Notes: a model not told the origin generated them from the letters alone. DNA of 6,283 nt from Actinomycetota bacterium (GCA_013697465.1 JACCWU010000031.1:1-6283); one strand, 5' to 3'. Shown: positions 1-5,841, counted from the first letter of the stretch. Numbers and translations: made by a program.

Positions 1-216
1 GTCCGTGACGTTGTCCCAAAGGGGCGTCAGCGCGTCGTAGAGCTTCGCCTGGTCGTTCGTGTTCCTGTCGAAGGCGAGGCTGCCGTTCTCTCCCGGCGGG
101 AGGATCGTCCAGGCGGCCGACGCGTAATCGCGCTTGGGGCTCGCCGCCTGGAGCGGAGAGAGAAGGAGCACGAGGGACGCGACGATGATCCCCCCGAGCG
201 CCGCCTGCCGGTGCAC
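1..216 (-). CDS. Secreted protein, N-terminal fragment, probable penicillin acylase (Ntn hydrolase) family
   Basis: This is a partial gene: 72 codons are present and the rest lies beyond the left edge of the window. The GTG start is at 216-214, and an in-frame TGA at 234-232 limits any 5' extension. Residues 1-25 form a signal peptide: a short basic start (HRQ), a hydrophobic core (about residues 6-20), then a likely cleavage near QAAS. The mature part carries a 'SAAWTILPPGENGS' stretch and a 'DQAKLYDALTPLWDNVTD' stretch. I recall this arrangement from the N-termini of actinobacterial penicillin acylase family proteins, which are secreted N-terminal-nucleophile amidases cleaving amide bonds in acyl-homoserine lactones, beta-lactams or related compounds. 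The catalytic Ser lies far downstream and cannot be checked here, so the family call rests on resemblance only. No Shine-Dalgarno is visible; a TACCCT box sits 7 bases upstream of the GTG. The gene is divergent from the membrane gene at 341. Confidence 0.55.
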   Translation of the reverse strand, partial: MHRQAALGGIIVASLVLLLSPLQAASPKRDYASAAWTILPPGENGSLAFDRNTNDQAKLYDALTPLWDNVTD

Positions 217-223
217 GCGGCGC

Positions 224-229
224 AGGGTA
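224..229 (-). promoter_or_regulatory. Candidate -10 box (TACCCT) for a leaderless transcript
   Basis: TACCCT fits the actinobacterial TANNNT -10 pattern. Exactly 7 bases separate it from the GTG at 216, so transcription would begin at or next to the start codon. No Shine-Dalgarno lies between box and start. No convincing -35 hexamer is visible. This is a prediction from position only. Confidence 0.35.
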
Positions 230-324
230 CCTCAGCGCAACCTGCCCAAGCATGCGGATTTCGGCGCACGATCGCAGCCGCCTCGGAGCACTTTGTAACC
301 GATCGCTGCAAGCTCGAGCCGCAC

Positions 325-330
325 TACAGT
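325..330 (+). promoter_or_regulatory. Candidate -10 box (TACAGT) for a leaderless transcript
   Basis: TACAGT fits TANNNT and ends 10 bases before the GTG at 341, leaving no room for a 5' leader with a ribosome binding site. The bases between 300 and 340 hold no purine-rich Shine-Dalgarno. A TTGTAA at 293-298 is too far upstream (26-base spacing) to be its -35. Confidence 0.35.
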
Positions 331-340
331 CATCGCACTC

Positions 341-967
341 GTGGACTCGCTCCTCGCTTTCGGCGCCGCACTGCTCGCGCTCCGCCTGTCGGCGCTTCTC
401 GCGCAGCGCAGCCTTCGGGCGAAGCGGCTCGAACTCGGTGCGTGGGCGGTTGCACTCGCCGCCTACTCGCTGGCCGCGGGCGCGCTTGCCTGGGGCTCTG
501 CGGCTGGCTGGAACGAGGCGAGCTTCCGGCTCTACTACCTCGGAGGGGCGCTTCTCACCGCTCCTCTCCTCGGCGTCGGATCGCTCCTCCTCATCGGGCG
601 CCGGATCGCAGCGCCCGTCGGCCTGCTCTATGCGGGGATCGCCGTCGGCGTGGCGATTGCCGTCCCGCTGAACGGCGAGATGACAGGAACCGAGGTGCCC
701 GAGGCACAGGACGTTCTCGACCTCTGGCCGGCCCGGATCCTCGCGATCGCCGGCAACTCGCTCGGCACGCTCGCGGTCATCGTGGTGGCGCTCGGGACGT
801 TCCGTCGGCGGCGGCTCGGAAATACGCTCGTGCTCGCCGGAGTCTCGGTCGCGGCGCTCGGCAGCGGGCTCGCCGGGCTCGGGGTGGGCGCGCTGGCACC
901 CGCCGTTGCGGTTGCCGCGGTCCTGCTCTACGCCGGCTTCGTCATTCCCGCTCGTCCTCGTCCCTGA
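341..967 (+). CDS. Seven-helix integral membrane protein, function unknown
   Basis: This 208-residue protein is almost entirely hydrophobic. Membrane segments can be placed at about residues 3-20, 33-52, 66-86, 92-110, 131-152, 158-178 and 183-203, making seven helices. Basic loops (around 22-30, 87-89 and 154-158) would face the cytoplasm. A conserved-looking 'FRLYYLGGALL' stretch (62-72) opens helix 3, and a charged loop (111-128) with several acidic residues lies between helices 4 and 5. I do not recognise an enzymatic or transport signature; proteins of this layout in actinobacteria are usually annotated hypothetical. The GTG start is chosen because the first helix begins directly after it; there is no Shine-Dalgarno, and a TACAGT box lies 10 bases upstream. 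The last 26 bases overlap, tail to tail, the end of the small minus-strand gene at 942-1115. The coding frame is supported by strongly G/C-ending codons. Confidence 0.82.
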   Translation: MDSLLAFGAALLALRLSALLAQRSLRAKRLELGAWAVALAAYSLAAGALAWGSAAGWNEASFRLYYLGGALLTAPLLGVGSLLLIGRRIAAPVGLLYAGIAVGVAIAVPLNGEMTGTEVPEAQDVLDLWPARILAIAGNSLGTLAVIVVALGTFRRRRLGNTLVLAGVSVAALGSGLAGLGVGALAPAVAVAAVLLYAGFVIPARPRP

Positions 968-1115
968 GCTCGTCGGACGGACCACGCCGCGCGCTCCGCT
1001 CGCGCAGCCAAACGGCGACGAAGAACGCGGTGACCGTCAACGCGAGAAGCGCCTCGACGATCACACCGGGCGTGCCGCCGTGCGCGACCAGATCTAGTCC
1101 TGCGAGAGCAGCCAC
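942..1115 (-). CDS. Small single-pass membrane protein, hypothetical
   Basis: This short gene follows the polytopic membrane gene in the same direction and overlaps its end by 22 bases. From GTG at 1115-1113 it encodes 57 residues; alternative starts are CTG at 1091 (49 residues) and GTG at 1064 (40 residues). A GGAGGG at 1123-1118 precedes the first GTG but sits only 2-3 bases away, which is close for a ribosome binding site. The product has a short 'LVAHGGTPG' segment, one hydrophobic helix (about residues 18-38, ending FFVAVWL), a basic RERSARR patch that would anchor the helix on the cytoplasmic side, and an acidic tail (DELRDEDERE). Codons beyond the overlap are strongly G/C-ending, as in the neighbouring genes, which supports real coding. 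It is probably translationally coupled to the upstream gene and may be a small partner of that membrane protein; this is inference. The start is uncertain. Confidence 0.5.
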   Translation of the reverse strand: MAALAGLDLVAHGGTPGVIVEALLALTVTAFFVAVWLRERSARRGPSDELRDEDERE

Positions 1116-2455
1116 AGCCCTCCAACGGTGAAGAGCACCATCAGCGCGAGCATCGGGTACTGCGAGCGGAGAGCCTGGTCGCGCCGCTCGAAGAGGGCGA
1201 CGGCGCGATCGTGCGCGATTGCCAGCCCCGCGACGTGCCCGACGACGAGAGCGCTCACCTGGACGTACCACACCGTTTCGGGGGAGACGATCGCGAGATT
1301 CGGTGCGTAGTCCGCCGTCCCGAAGAGATCCCAGCCGCGTCCCAGAGGGTCGGACGCGAGCGGAATCGCGAACTGGCCGTTGATGAGGAAGAGCGAGAAG
1401 TAGTGAGCCACCGTGTAGGCGAACGCGATCGGGAGGAGCGAAAGTACGAGCTCGGGGACGAGCGAGCGCGAGGAGCCCACGAGGCGGCGGGCGATCCCGA
1501 CCGCGAGGAGATACGCGACCGCGACGCCGACCGAGAACGCCACGACCCCGGCGAGGTTCACCGCGGTCGTCGTGAGCTCCGCACGCCAGTTCGGAGCGTC
1601 GACGACCCCGGCGCGAACGTCCGCGAGCACGTCCTGCCAGATGGTTGTCCGGCTGAATCCGTCGAAGCTCGTCGAGCCGAGAAGAATCGCGATCACGGCC
1701 AGTGTGCCCGGAGTCCTCTCGGCTCCGGCGAGGCCGGTGAACGGCCAGCGAACGACAAGCCGCCCGTCGCGCGCCGCGAACGGCGCGATGCGCGCGAGCA
1801 GGCTGAACGCAACGGCGAACCCTTCTCCGCCCCTCGTCCACGCCTCACGCCCGTAGACGGCCATGCCCGCAACGGCCCAGTACGTGTAGAGCGCGGCCGC
1901 GACACCGAGGACTCTCGGATCCGCCGGCCGCGGGTGAGCGAGCTCGAGGGCGACGAAAGCGAGCAGCGCCCCCGCCGCCGGATAGCGACCGAGGCGCTCG
2001 GGATACGCATAGAGCGGTTGCGCCTCCCGGCCCCCCCGCTCGAGCAACCACACGACCCCGTCCGCAATCGCGCGCCACGGGGAGAGAATCCTCCAGACGT
2101 CGCCCAGGAGCACCGAGAGAAGCGGAGCCCCGAGCCAGAAGAGCACGTAGACGAAGGTTGGAGCGAAGTTGTCGAGCGCAACGGTCGTGCCAGCGAACGC
2201 CGACCAGAGCGTGACGACAAGCAGCGCCACCGACGCGGCTTGGAGCACGACGCGAAGCGCCTTCGCCCGCAGAGATCGCTGCAGACCCACTCGCAGTTCC
2301 GTGCCCTCTGCACGCTGCTCGAGCTGAGGCCGGCGCCAGAGCGCGCCCAGGATGACGAACGAGACGACGAGGACGATCGCCGCCGTCGAGAAGAAGAACG
2401 ACTCCGGAACCGGGAGATCGCGAACACCCCCGATGCCGTGGCCTACGAGACTCAC
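1094..2455 (-). CDS. Polytopic membrane protein of the 'fenitrothion hydrolase'-labelled family
   Basis: This 453-residue integral membrane protein has about ten to twelve hydrophobic segments, the clearest at residues 20-39, 70-90, 99-121, 157-172, 183-202, 250-268, 295-325, 333-358, 392-418 and 433-450. The N-terminal 'HGIGGVRDLPVPESFFF' (6-22) matches what I recall of actinobacterial proteins that databases label fenitrothion hydrolase; that label comes from a membrane protein linked to organophosphate hydrolysis and is unlikely to describe the native role. Possible functional residues are histidines in or beside membrane segments: H6, H174, H351 (AHYFS), H407 (VVGHVAG) and H415 (IAHDRA), plus the D119-W121 and W127 region. 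They would suit a metal site, but that is inference. The GTG start at 2455-2453 overlaps the upstream stop as GTGA, indicating coupled translation with the cupredoxin-like lipoprotein. The small membrane gene follows with a 22-base overlap. Confidence 0.75.
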   Translation of the reverse strand: MSLVGHGIGGVRDLPVPESFFFSTAAIVLVVSFVILGALWRRPQLEQRAEGTELRVGLQRSLRAKALRVVLQAASVALLVVTLWSAFAGTTVALDNFAPTFVYVLFWLGAPLLSVLLGDVWRILSPWRAIADGVVWLLERGGREAQPLYAYPERLGRYPAAGALLAFVALELAHPRPADPRVLGVAAALYTYWAVAGMAVYGREAWTRGGEGFAVAFSLLARIAPFAARDGRLVVRWPFTGLAGAERTPGTLAVIAILLGSTSFDGFSRTTIWQDVLADVRAGVVDAPNWRAELTTTAVNLAGVVAFSVGVAVAYLLAVGIARRLVGSSRSLVPELVLSLLPIAFAYTVAHYFSLFLINGQFAIPLASDPLGRGWDLFGTADYAPNLAIVSPETVWYVQVSALVVGHVAGLAIAHDRAVALFERRDQALRSQYPMLALMVLFTVGGLWLLSQD

Positions 2456-2901
2456 GGCTCGACGGTCAGCTCGGCGATCTGGACGCCACGCTCCTCGAGC
2501 TCGACCTCGAAGCGCCCGGGGATCGTGGCGCGAAACGCGATGCGCGTCGAGCCACCGGCCGCGACGGTACGCGTCAGGTCGTATCCGTGGAGATGGATCT
2601 CGTCCGCAACATCCGATTCGACCACGAGGACGATCCGCTCGCCTTTCTCCACGGTCTCGCGAACGATTCCGCCCGCAGGGACGCCGTCTCTGACCTCGAT
2701 CCGGACGACCGTCTCGGTGGTGTCCGTCGGGACTGGGTCGGTCTCGGTCGTCTGGGTCGTCTCGGTCTGGGTCGTCTCGGTGACGGTCTCCGAAGAGATC
2801 GAATCAGCATCGCCGCCGCACGATGCCAGCCCGGCACCGCCGACGAATCCGGCCAGCGCCACGACAGTGAGCACGGTCACGCGCCGTGATCCACGTTGCA
2901 C
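2452..2901 (-). CDS. Lipoprotein with Thr/Glu-rich linker and cupredoxin-like domain
   Basis: This 149-residue exported lipoprotein has a basic N-terminus (RGSRR), a hydrophobic core (8-24) and the lipobox L25-A-S-C28, so Cys28 would be lipidated and anchor the protein outside the cell membrane. Residues 38-65 are a low-complexity Thr/Glu/Gln spacer containing a tandem TETTQ repeat. Residues 66-149 form a beta-rich domain with a cupredoxin-like pattern: RIEVRDG, a KGERIVLVVESD strand, EIHLHGYD (101-108) and RFEVELEE near the end. No Cys follows the lipobox Cys, so a canonical type 1 copper site (two His, Cys, Met) is missing; only H103 and H105 remain as possible ligands. The stop codon overlaps the start of the membrane gene (GTGA), suggesting that the two proteins act together. 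GTG at 2901 is preferred because a TACGCT box lies 7 bases upstream; an internal GTG (Val8) is an alternative. Confidence 0.82.
   Translation of the reverse strand: MQRGSRRVTVLTVVALAGFVGGAGLASCGGDADSISSETVTETTQTETTQTTETDPVPTDTTETVVRIEVRDGVPAGGIVRETVEKGERIVLVVESDVADEIHLHGYDLTRTVAAGGSTRIAFRATIPGRFEVELEERGVQIAELTVEP
2753..2782. repeat. Two tandem 15-bp units inside the lipoprotein linker
   Basis: The plus-strand unit TGGGTCGTCTCGGTC (2753-2767) is followed directly by a copy differing only in its last base (2768-2782). Diverged relatives continue on both sides (about 2721-2791). The unit length is a multiple of three, so copy-number change would lengthen or shorten the Thr/Glu/Gln linker (TETTQ per unit) without shifting the frame. 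Confidence 0.8.
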
Positions 2902-2908
2902 GGCGAGA

Positions 2909-2914
2909 AGCGTA
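2909..2914 (-). promoter_or_regulatory. Candidate -10 box (TACGCT) for a leaderless lipoprotein transcript
   Basis: TACGCT fits TANNNT and is separated from the GTG at 2901 by exactly 7 bases, the same spacing as the box before the gene at 216. No Shine-Dalgarno is present between them. It would give the lipoprotein and membrane-protein pair its own promoter within the larger minus-strand gene block. The -35 region (around TTCGTC, 18 bases upstream) is weak. Confidence 0.38.
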
Positions 2915-2916
2915 GT

Positions 2917-2932
2917 GGCGTGCCCCGACGCC
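2917..2932. repeat. Inverted repeat GGCGT-N6-ACGCC between TPR gene and lipoprotein gene
   Basis: Perfect 5-bp arms (2917-2921 and 2928-2932) flank a 6-base centre in the 60-base gap after the TPR stop codon. It lies just upstream of the candidate -10 box at 2914-2909, where an operator could act. As RNA it would form a short GC-rich hairpin, but no T-run follows, so an intrinsic terminator is unlikely. Confidence 0.3.
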
Positions 2933-2961
2933 GACGAACAGACGTTACGTGGCGGGAGAGC

Positions 2962-4293
2962 TCAGCTCGTGAGGGCCTTGCGCGCCAACGGCGCCCAGCG
3001 AGCCGAGAACTCGCCATTCAGCGCGAGTGCTCGTCCGTACGACTCACGCATCGCACGCCTGTTGCCCGCGCAGGCCTGCGCATAGCCGAGATGGAAGTGA
3101 AGAAGCGGATCCTTCGTGCCGAGGCGGAGCGACTGGCGCGCCCAGGGCACCGCCTCTGCGCAGCGGCCGGCCCGGGCGAGCGCCCATCCGAGGGCGTCGT
3201 CCCCGTAGATCGACGGCCTGTCGGCGCGGGCCCGCCGCGCCAGCGCGACGGTCTGCGCGGGCCGGATGCGCTGGTCGGCGCGATACACGGCCGACTCGAG
3301 ATCGACGCGTACGCCGTTCGCCCGGAGCAGGCGGTCGATGACCGCGACGGTGGCCCGTTGGCGCCGGGCTTCCGCGGGCCTGCCCGAGCGCTCGAGCAGA
3401 TCTCCGAGCAGAGCAACCGCTTGCTGGGTGGGAACCGCCTCCGCGGCGCGACGGGCAGCGGCAACCGCTTGATCGACGCGGCCGCGAGCAAGCTCGGTGC
3501 GCGCGAGCTCAGCCCGCGCCGCGGGATAGCCGGGCAGGATTCGCAGCGCCTGCCGGACGTCGCGCCCGGCGGCGTCCACTCGGCCGAGAGCGAGCTCGAG
3601 CTTGGCCAGCTCGACGAGCGACCAGGCTGCGGGCTCCGGCTGTCCCCCGGCTGCATCGAGTGCCAGCCGCATCGCCGTGACGGCCCCCTCGAGATCGCCG
3701 GTCAGCTCACGCGCGTACGCCACGCGCGCGTATGACGCGAGGCTTGGCCGGAGCGAGACCATCCGCTCGAAGGAGGCGAAGGCGGCCTCGTAGCGGCCGA
3801 GCTCGACCAGAGCATCCCCGATGACCCCGTATGGACGGGCCGAGCCCCGAAGAAAACGCGCCGCCCGCTGGCCGTACGCTAGCGCCTGACGGAACTCGTG
3901 CTGGATCAGCGCGAGCGAGCCCAGCCCCAGCACCGCCGTCGCATTCCGCGGCTGTTCCCGAAGCGCTCGTCGCAATGCAACCTCGGACCGTGGCAAGAAG
4001 CTCGCGTCGGCCGTCTCACGCCAGCGGAGCTGGTAGGCGAAGGCGAGCTGGACGAGGAGATCCGCGTCAGCAGGGCGCGCGCGGACCTCCTCCTCCAGCC
4101 CGATGACCGTTGACGCCGTGACACCGCCCACCGCCCCAGTCAGCGCTCGGTCGGCGAACACCGACTGGCCGCTGGGTGCGGCGGACGAGGCCACGGCAGA
4201 GGGAGACTCGGCGAGGACGCCGCCCACGAGCCCTCCGAGGGCAAGCGCCACCGCGGTTGCACCGCCCACGAGCAATGCGGTTGTGCGTCTCAT
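2962..4293 (-). CDS. Exported tetratricopeptide repeat (TPR) protein
   Basis: This 443-residue protein starts with a signal sequence (MRRTTALLVGGATAVALALG..., hydrophobic to about residue 28, possible cleavage near LAES). A low-complexity Ser/Ala/Gly stretch follows (30-60). From about residue 64 it consists of helical hairpins of the TPR type. Recognisable units include those around 103-146 (ALRRALREQPRNATAVLGLG), 152-182 (GDALVELGRYEAAFASFERM), 187-213, 227-253, 257-285, 293-312, and a C-terminal set at 365-425 (ALGWALARAGRCAEAVPWAR, then FHLGYAQACAGNRRAMRESY). TPR solenoids bind partner proteins; no catalytic domain is visible. The ATG at 4293-4291 has only a weak GGGA 7 bases upstream and a GGGGAG 13 bases upstream. 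Nineteen bases separate it from the DUF4331 stop, so the two genes are probably co-transcribed and the TPR protein may serve the DUF4331 protein at the cell surface (inference). Confidence 0.85.
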   Translation of the reverse strand: MRRTTALLVGGATAVALALGGLVGGVLAESPSAVASSAAPSGQSVFADRALTGAVGGVTASTVIGLEEEVRARPADADLLVQLAFAYQLRWRETADASFLPRSEVALRRALREQPRNATAVLGLGSLALIQHEFRQALAYGQRAARFLRGSARPYGVIGDALVELGRYEAAFASFERMVSLRPSLASYARVAYARELTGDLEGAVTAMRLALDAAGGQPEPAAWSLVELAKLELALGRVDAAGRDVRQALRILPGYPAARAELARTELARGRVDQAVAAARRAAEAVPTQQAVALLGDLLERSGRPAEARRQRATVAVIDRLLRANGVRVDLESAVYRADQRIRPAQTVALARRARADRPSIYGDDALGWALARAGRCAEAVPWARQSLRLGTKDPLLHFHLGYAQACAGNRRAMRESYGRALALNGEFSARWAPLARKALTS

Positions 4294-4312
4294 CGCCGAG
4301 TCCCAGCTCCCC

Positions 4313-5731
4313 TTACTTGTGTCCCGTGTGCTCGTAGCCGCGGTTCGGTGCCGCGACGTACGGGAAGTGGGACAGGAAGTTCGCGTCTTTGTTCATGTCG
4401 ACGCCATCGCCGAGGGTGTTGTTCGGCGACAGATTGCACAGGCTGAGCGCACCGGCCAGGATCGGGCCGTACCCACAAGCGATCGCACGGATCTCGATGT
4501 CCGTGACGTCGTCCGCGAGCCGCCGGCCGTTCGGGAAGCCCTGGAAGTCACCTGCCAAAGCGCCGAATCGGTTCGGATGCGCCGCGGGTGGAATGGCCGT
4601 GTTCAGCCGGAGCAGGTCTGCCTTCGTGTCCCCCGTGAAGTTGAGCCCCGGAACGCCCGTGAGCAGGACGGCCACGAGATCCGCGCGCCCCATCGTCGGG
4701 ATATCCGGCAGCACCGGGTACAGGAAGTTGACCAGACCTGCGAGCTCGGGGGTCGTGTAGCGGGAGAGGAACTGTGCGTCGTCCTTCGGATCGGACGCGT
4801 TCCACAGGTCCTTCTGACCCAGCGGGATGACCACCTCGTTGATCAGCGGGTTTCCGAGACGCGAGACCTGCACCCACGGTCCCTGATTACCCACTGTCCC
4901 GTTGCCGTTCAGGACGCGGATCCGCTGCCGGCTCGCGCTGGCATAGACGCCGATCGTCCCGTTTGCGGCAGGTGCCCGAAGCAAGTCCGTCTTCGGCACC
5001 TGGATCGCGATCGAGTGCGTGTTGTAGTTGAGAACGCCGTCGTTGCCCGCTTCCGTCGGGAGCGGGATGACATGCGCCATGTTGAACGGCCGGAGGCCGC
5101 CCAGGTCGAAGATCGACCCCAGGTCCACGAAGAACGGATCGTCGCGTGGACCCGCGAACACCTTGCGGCCGCCGCCGAGATCCGCGACGCCCTGGAACGG
5201 GTCGTAGGTCGGATTCGAGCGAGGGCCGATGTTCGCCGGCGGAACCGGCAGGTCCGTGGCTAGCACGGAAGACCCTGCAGACGTCACGCGGGTGACCGTG
5301 TAGGTCTGCTTGACGCTCAGATCAGGGTCGGTCGGCGAGGTGACCTGGTTCGTGTTGTAGAGGAACGTGTTCGGGTTCGAGACGGTCGTCTTGAACCGGA
5401 ACTGGTAGGTGACGTCCTCCTCGGCGTCGCCGTTGTTATCCACTTTGAGCTCGTACAGCGCCGTCGGGTCGAAGCGGTAGTAGTTCGGCCCTCCGGCCGG
5501 ATCCTCGAACGGGATGTAGTTCGCGATGAGCGTGACGGTGTGCGCCGCATCCGGGCTCACGAATGCGTAGACGTCGGTGTTGTCCGCGGACGGGTCGTCC
5601 GAGATCAGCGGCGCCTCACGGTGGCTGGACGCGCCGGCGCCGGATGGTCCGAGTGCGCCGACGAATGCCGCCGCTGCCACAGCAGCCCCTAGGGCTGTGA
5701 GCAGCACGAGCAATCCCAGTTTGCCCTTCAT
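4313..5731 (-). CDS. Secreted DUF4331 domain protein
   Basis: This 472-residue protein has a signal sequence (MKGKLGLLVLLTALGAAVAA..., core about 5-27, cleavage likely near GAGAS). The mature N-terminus 'SSHREAPLISDDPSADNTD' (35-53) is typical of DUF4331, a family of unknown function found outside the cytoplasm of diverse bacteria. Further family features are the NYYRFDPTALYELKVDNNGD and DVTYQFRF stretches (83-113), 'FPNGRRLADDVTDIEIRA' and the closing 'LGDGVDMNKDANFLSHFPYV'. D98, N100, D102 and D106 make a DxNxDxxxD loop like calcium-binding loops. The two cysteines (419 and 432) are close enough for a disulfide. The ATG at 5731-5729 is chosen because an AGGAG (5741-5737) lies 5 bases upstream and the signal peptide starts there. 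The frame stays open to 5935, but that extension would run through the divergent gene and its promoter. The gene heads the minus-strand block and is followed by the TPR gene. Confidence 0.9.
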   Translation of the reverse strand: MKGKLGLLVLLTALGAAVAAAAFVGALGPSGAGASSHREAPLISDDPSADNTDVYAFVSPDAAHTVTLIANYIPFEDPAGGPNYYRFDPTALYELKVDNNGDAEEDVTYQFRFKTTVSNPNTFLYNTNQVTSPTDPDLSVKQTYTVTRVTSAGSSVLATDLPVPPANIGPRSNPTYDPFQGVADLGGGRKVFAGPRDDPFFVDLGSIFDLGGLRPFNMAHVIPLPTEAGNDGVLNYNTHSIAIQVPKTDLLRAPAANGTIGVYASASRQRIRVLNGNGTVGNQGPWVQVSRLGNPLINEVVIPLGQKDLWNASDPKDDAQFLSRYTTPELAGLVNFLYPVLPDIPTMGRADLVAVLLTGVPGLNFTGDTKADLLRLNTAIPPAAHPNRFGALAGDFQGFPNGRRLADDVTDIEIRAIACGYGPILAGALSLCNLSPNNTLGDGVDMNKDANFLSHFPYVAAPNRGYEHTGHK

Positions 5732-5736
5732 GCTTT

Positions 5737-5741
5737 CTCCT
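5737..5741 (-). promoter_or_regulatory. Strong Shine-Dalgarno (AGGAG) that fixes the DUF4331 start
   Basis: On the minus strand AAAGGAG is followed by AAAGC and then ATG at 5731, giving an ideal 5-base spacing. This decides for the internal ATG rather than the 5' extension of the open frame. It contrasts with the SD-less GTG starts at 216, 341 and 2901. Confidence 0.85.
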
Positions 5742-5749
5742 TTCGAGCG

Positions 5750-5763
5750 AGGGCGGTCGCCCT
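5750..5763. repeat. Inverted repeat AGGGCG-GT-CGCCCT upstream of the DUF4331 ribosome binding site
   Basis: Perfect 6-bp GC-rich arms (5750-5755 and 5758-5763) flank a 2-base centre, 8 bases upstream of the AGGAG. As DNA it could be an operator. As RNA the two-base loop is too tight, so only part of the arms could pair, and any hairpin would be small. Confidence 0.4.
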
Positions 5764-5804
5764 GGTTCGGCATGCGCGTCGGACCGGTTCGTCCGAGATG
5801 CGCG
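5764..5804. repeat. Paired direct repeats GGTTCG...ATGCGCG in the divergent promoter region
   Basis: GGTTCG occurs at 5764-5769 and 5786-5791, and ATGCGCG at 5772-5778 and 5798-5804. The two composite copies are thus GGTTCG-N2-ATGCGCG and GGTTCG-N6-ATGCGCG, with the GGTTCG elements 22 bp apart (about two helical turns). An 18-bp inverted repeat, TCGGAC-N6-GTCCGA (5779-5796), overlaps the second copy. The arrangement suits binding sites for a regulator controlling the DUF4331 gene, the ABM-like gene or both. The regulator is not in this window. Confidence 0.4.
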
Positions 5805-5813
5805 AGTACGGAG

Positions 5814-5819
5814 TAGGTT
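5814..5819 (+). promoter_or_regulatory. Candidate -10 box (TAGGTT) for the ABM-like gene
   Basis: TAGGTT fits TANNNT. Transcription would start near 5826, giving a leader of about 20 bases containing the strong Shine-Dalgarno at 5835-5841. No good -35 hexamer is found at 17-18 bases; the inverted repeat at 5779-5796 occupies that position. On the opposite strand no TANNNT box was found for the DUF4331 gene, so its promoter may use another sigma factor. Confidence 0.3.
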
Positions 5820-5834
5820 TTCCGCGAGGCGGAC

Positions 5835-5841
5835 AAGGAGG
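5835..5841 (+). promoter_or_regulatory. Strong Shine-Dalgarno (AAGGAGG) for the ABM-like gene
   Basis: AAGGAGG ends 5 bases before the ATG at 5847, which fixes the start of the small plus-strand gene with near-consensus complementarity to the 16S rRNA 3' end. Confidence 0.85.

Noticed and set aside
293..298. TTGTAA as a -35 element for the gene at 341
   Set aside because: It lies 26 bases from the TACAGT box, too far for a normal promoter spacing.
27..311. Minus-strand 94-codon frame overlapping the left-edge gene
   Set aside because: Its translation is Ser/Arg-rich shadow. The overlapping frame 216-1 has a clean signal peptide and acylase-like mature sequence.
1116..1841. Upstream part of the minus-strand frame that ends at 942 (open to 1841)
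   Set aside because: It lies inside the membrane protein gene in another frame and reads as Arg-rich shadow. Only the part after about 1115 looks like a real small membrane protein.
1211..3085. Very long open frame (624 codons) on the plus strand, antisense to the membrane protein and lipoprotein genes
   Set aside because: The translation is mostly charged Arg/Glu/Asp sequence without domain pattern and spans two well-supported minus-strand genes. It is the usual antisense open frame of high-GC coding DNA.
4103..5263. Long plus-strand open frame (386 codons) opposite DUF4331
   Set aside because: It is antisense to a strongly supported DUF4331 gene, and its Arg/Val/Asp-rich translation resembles no family.
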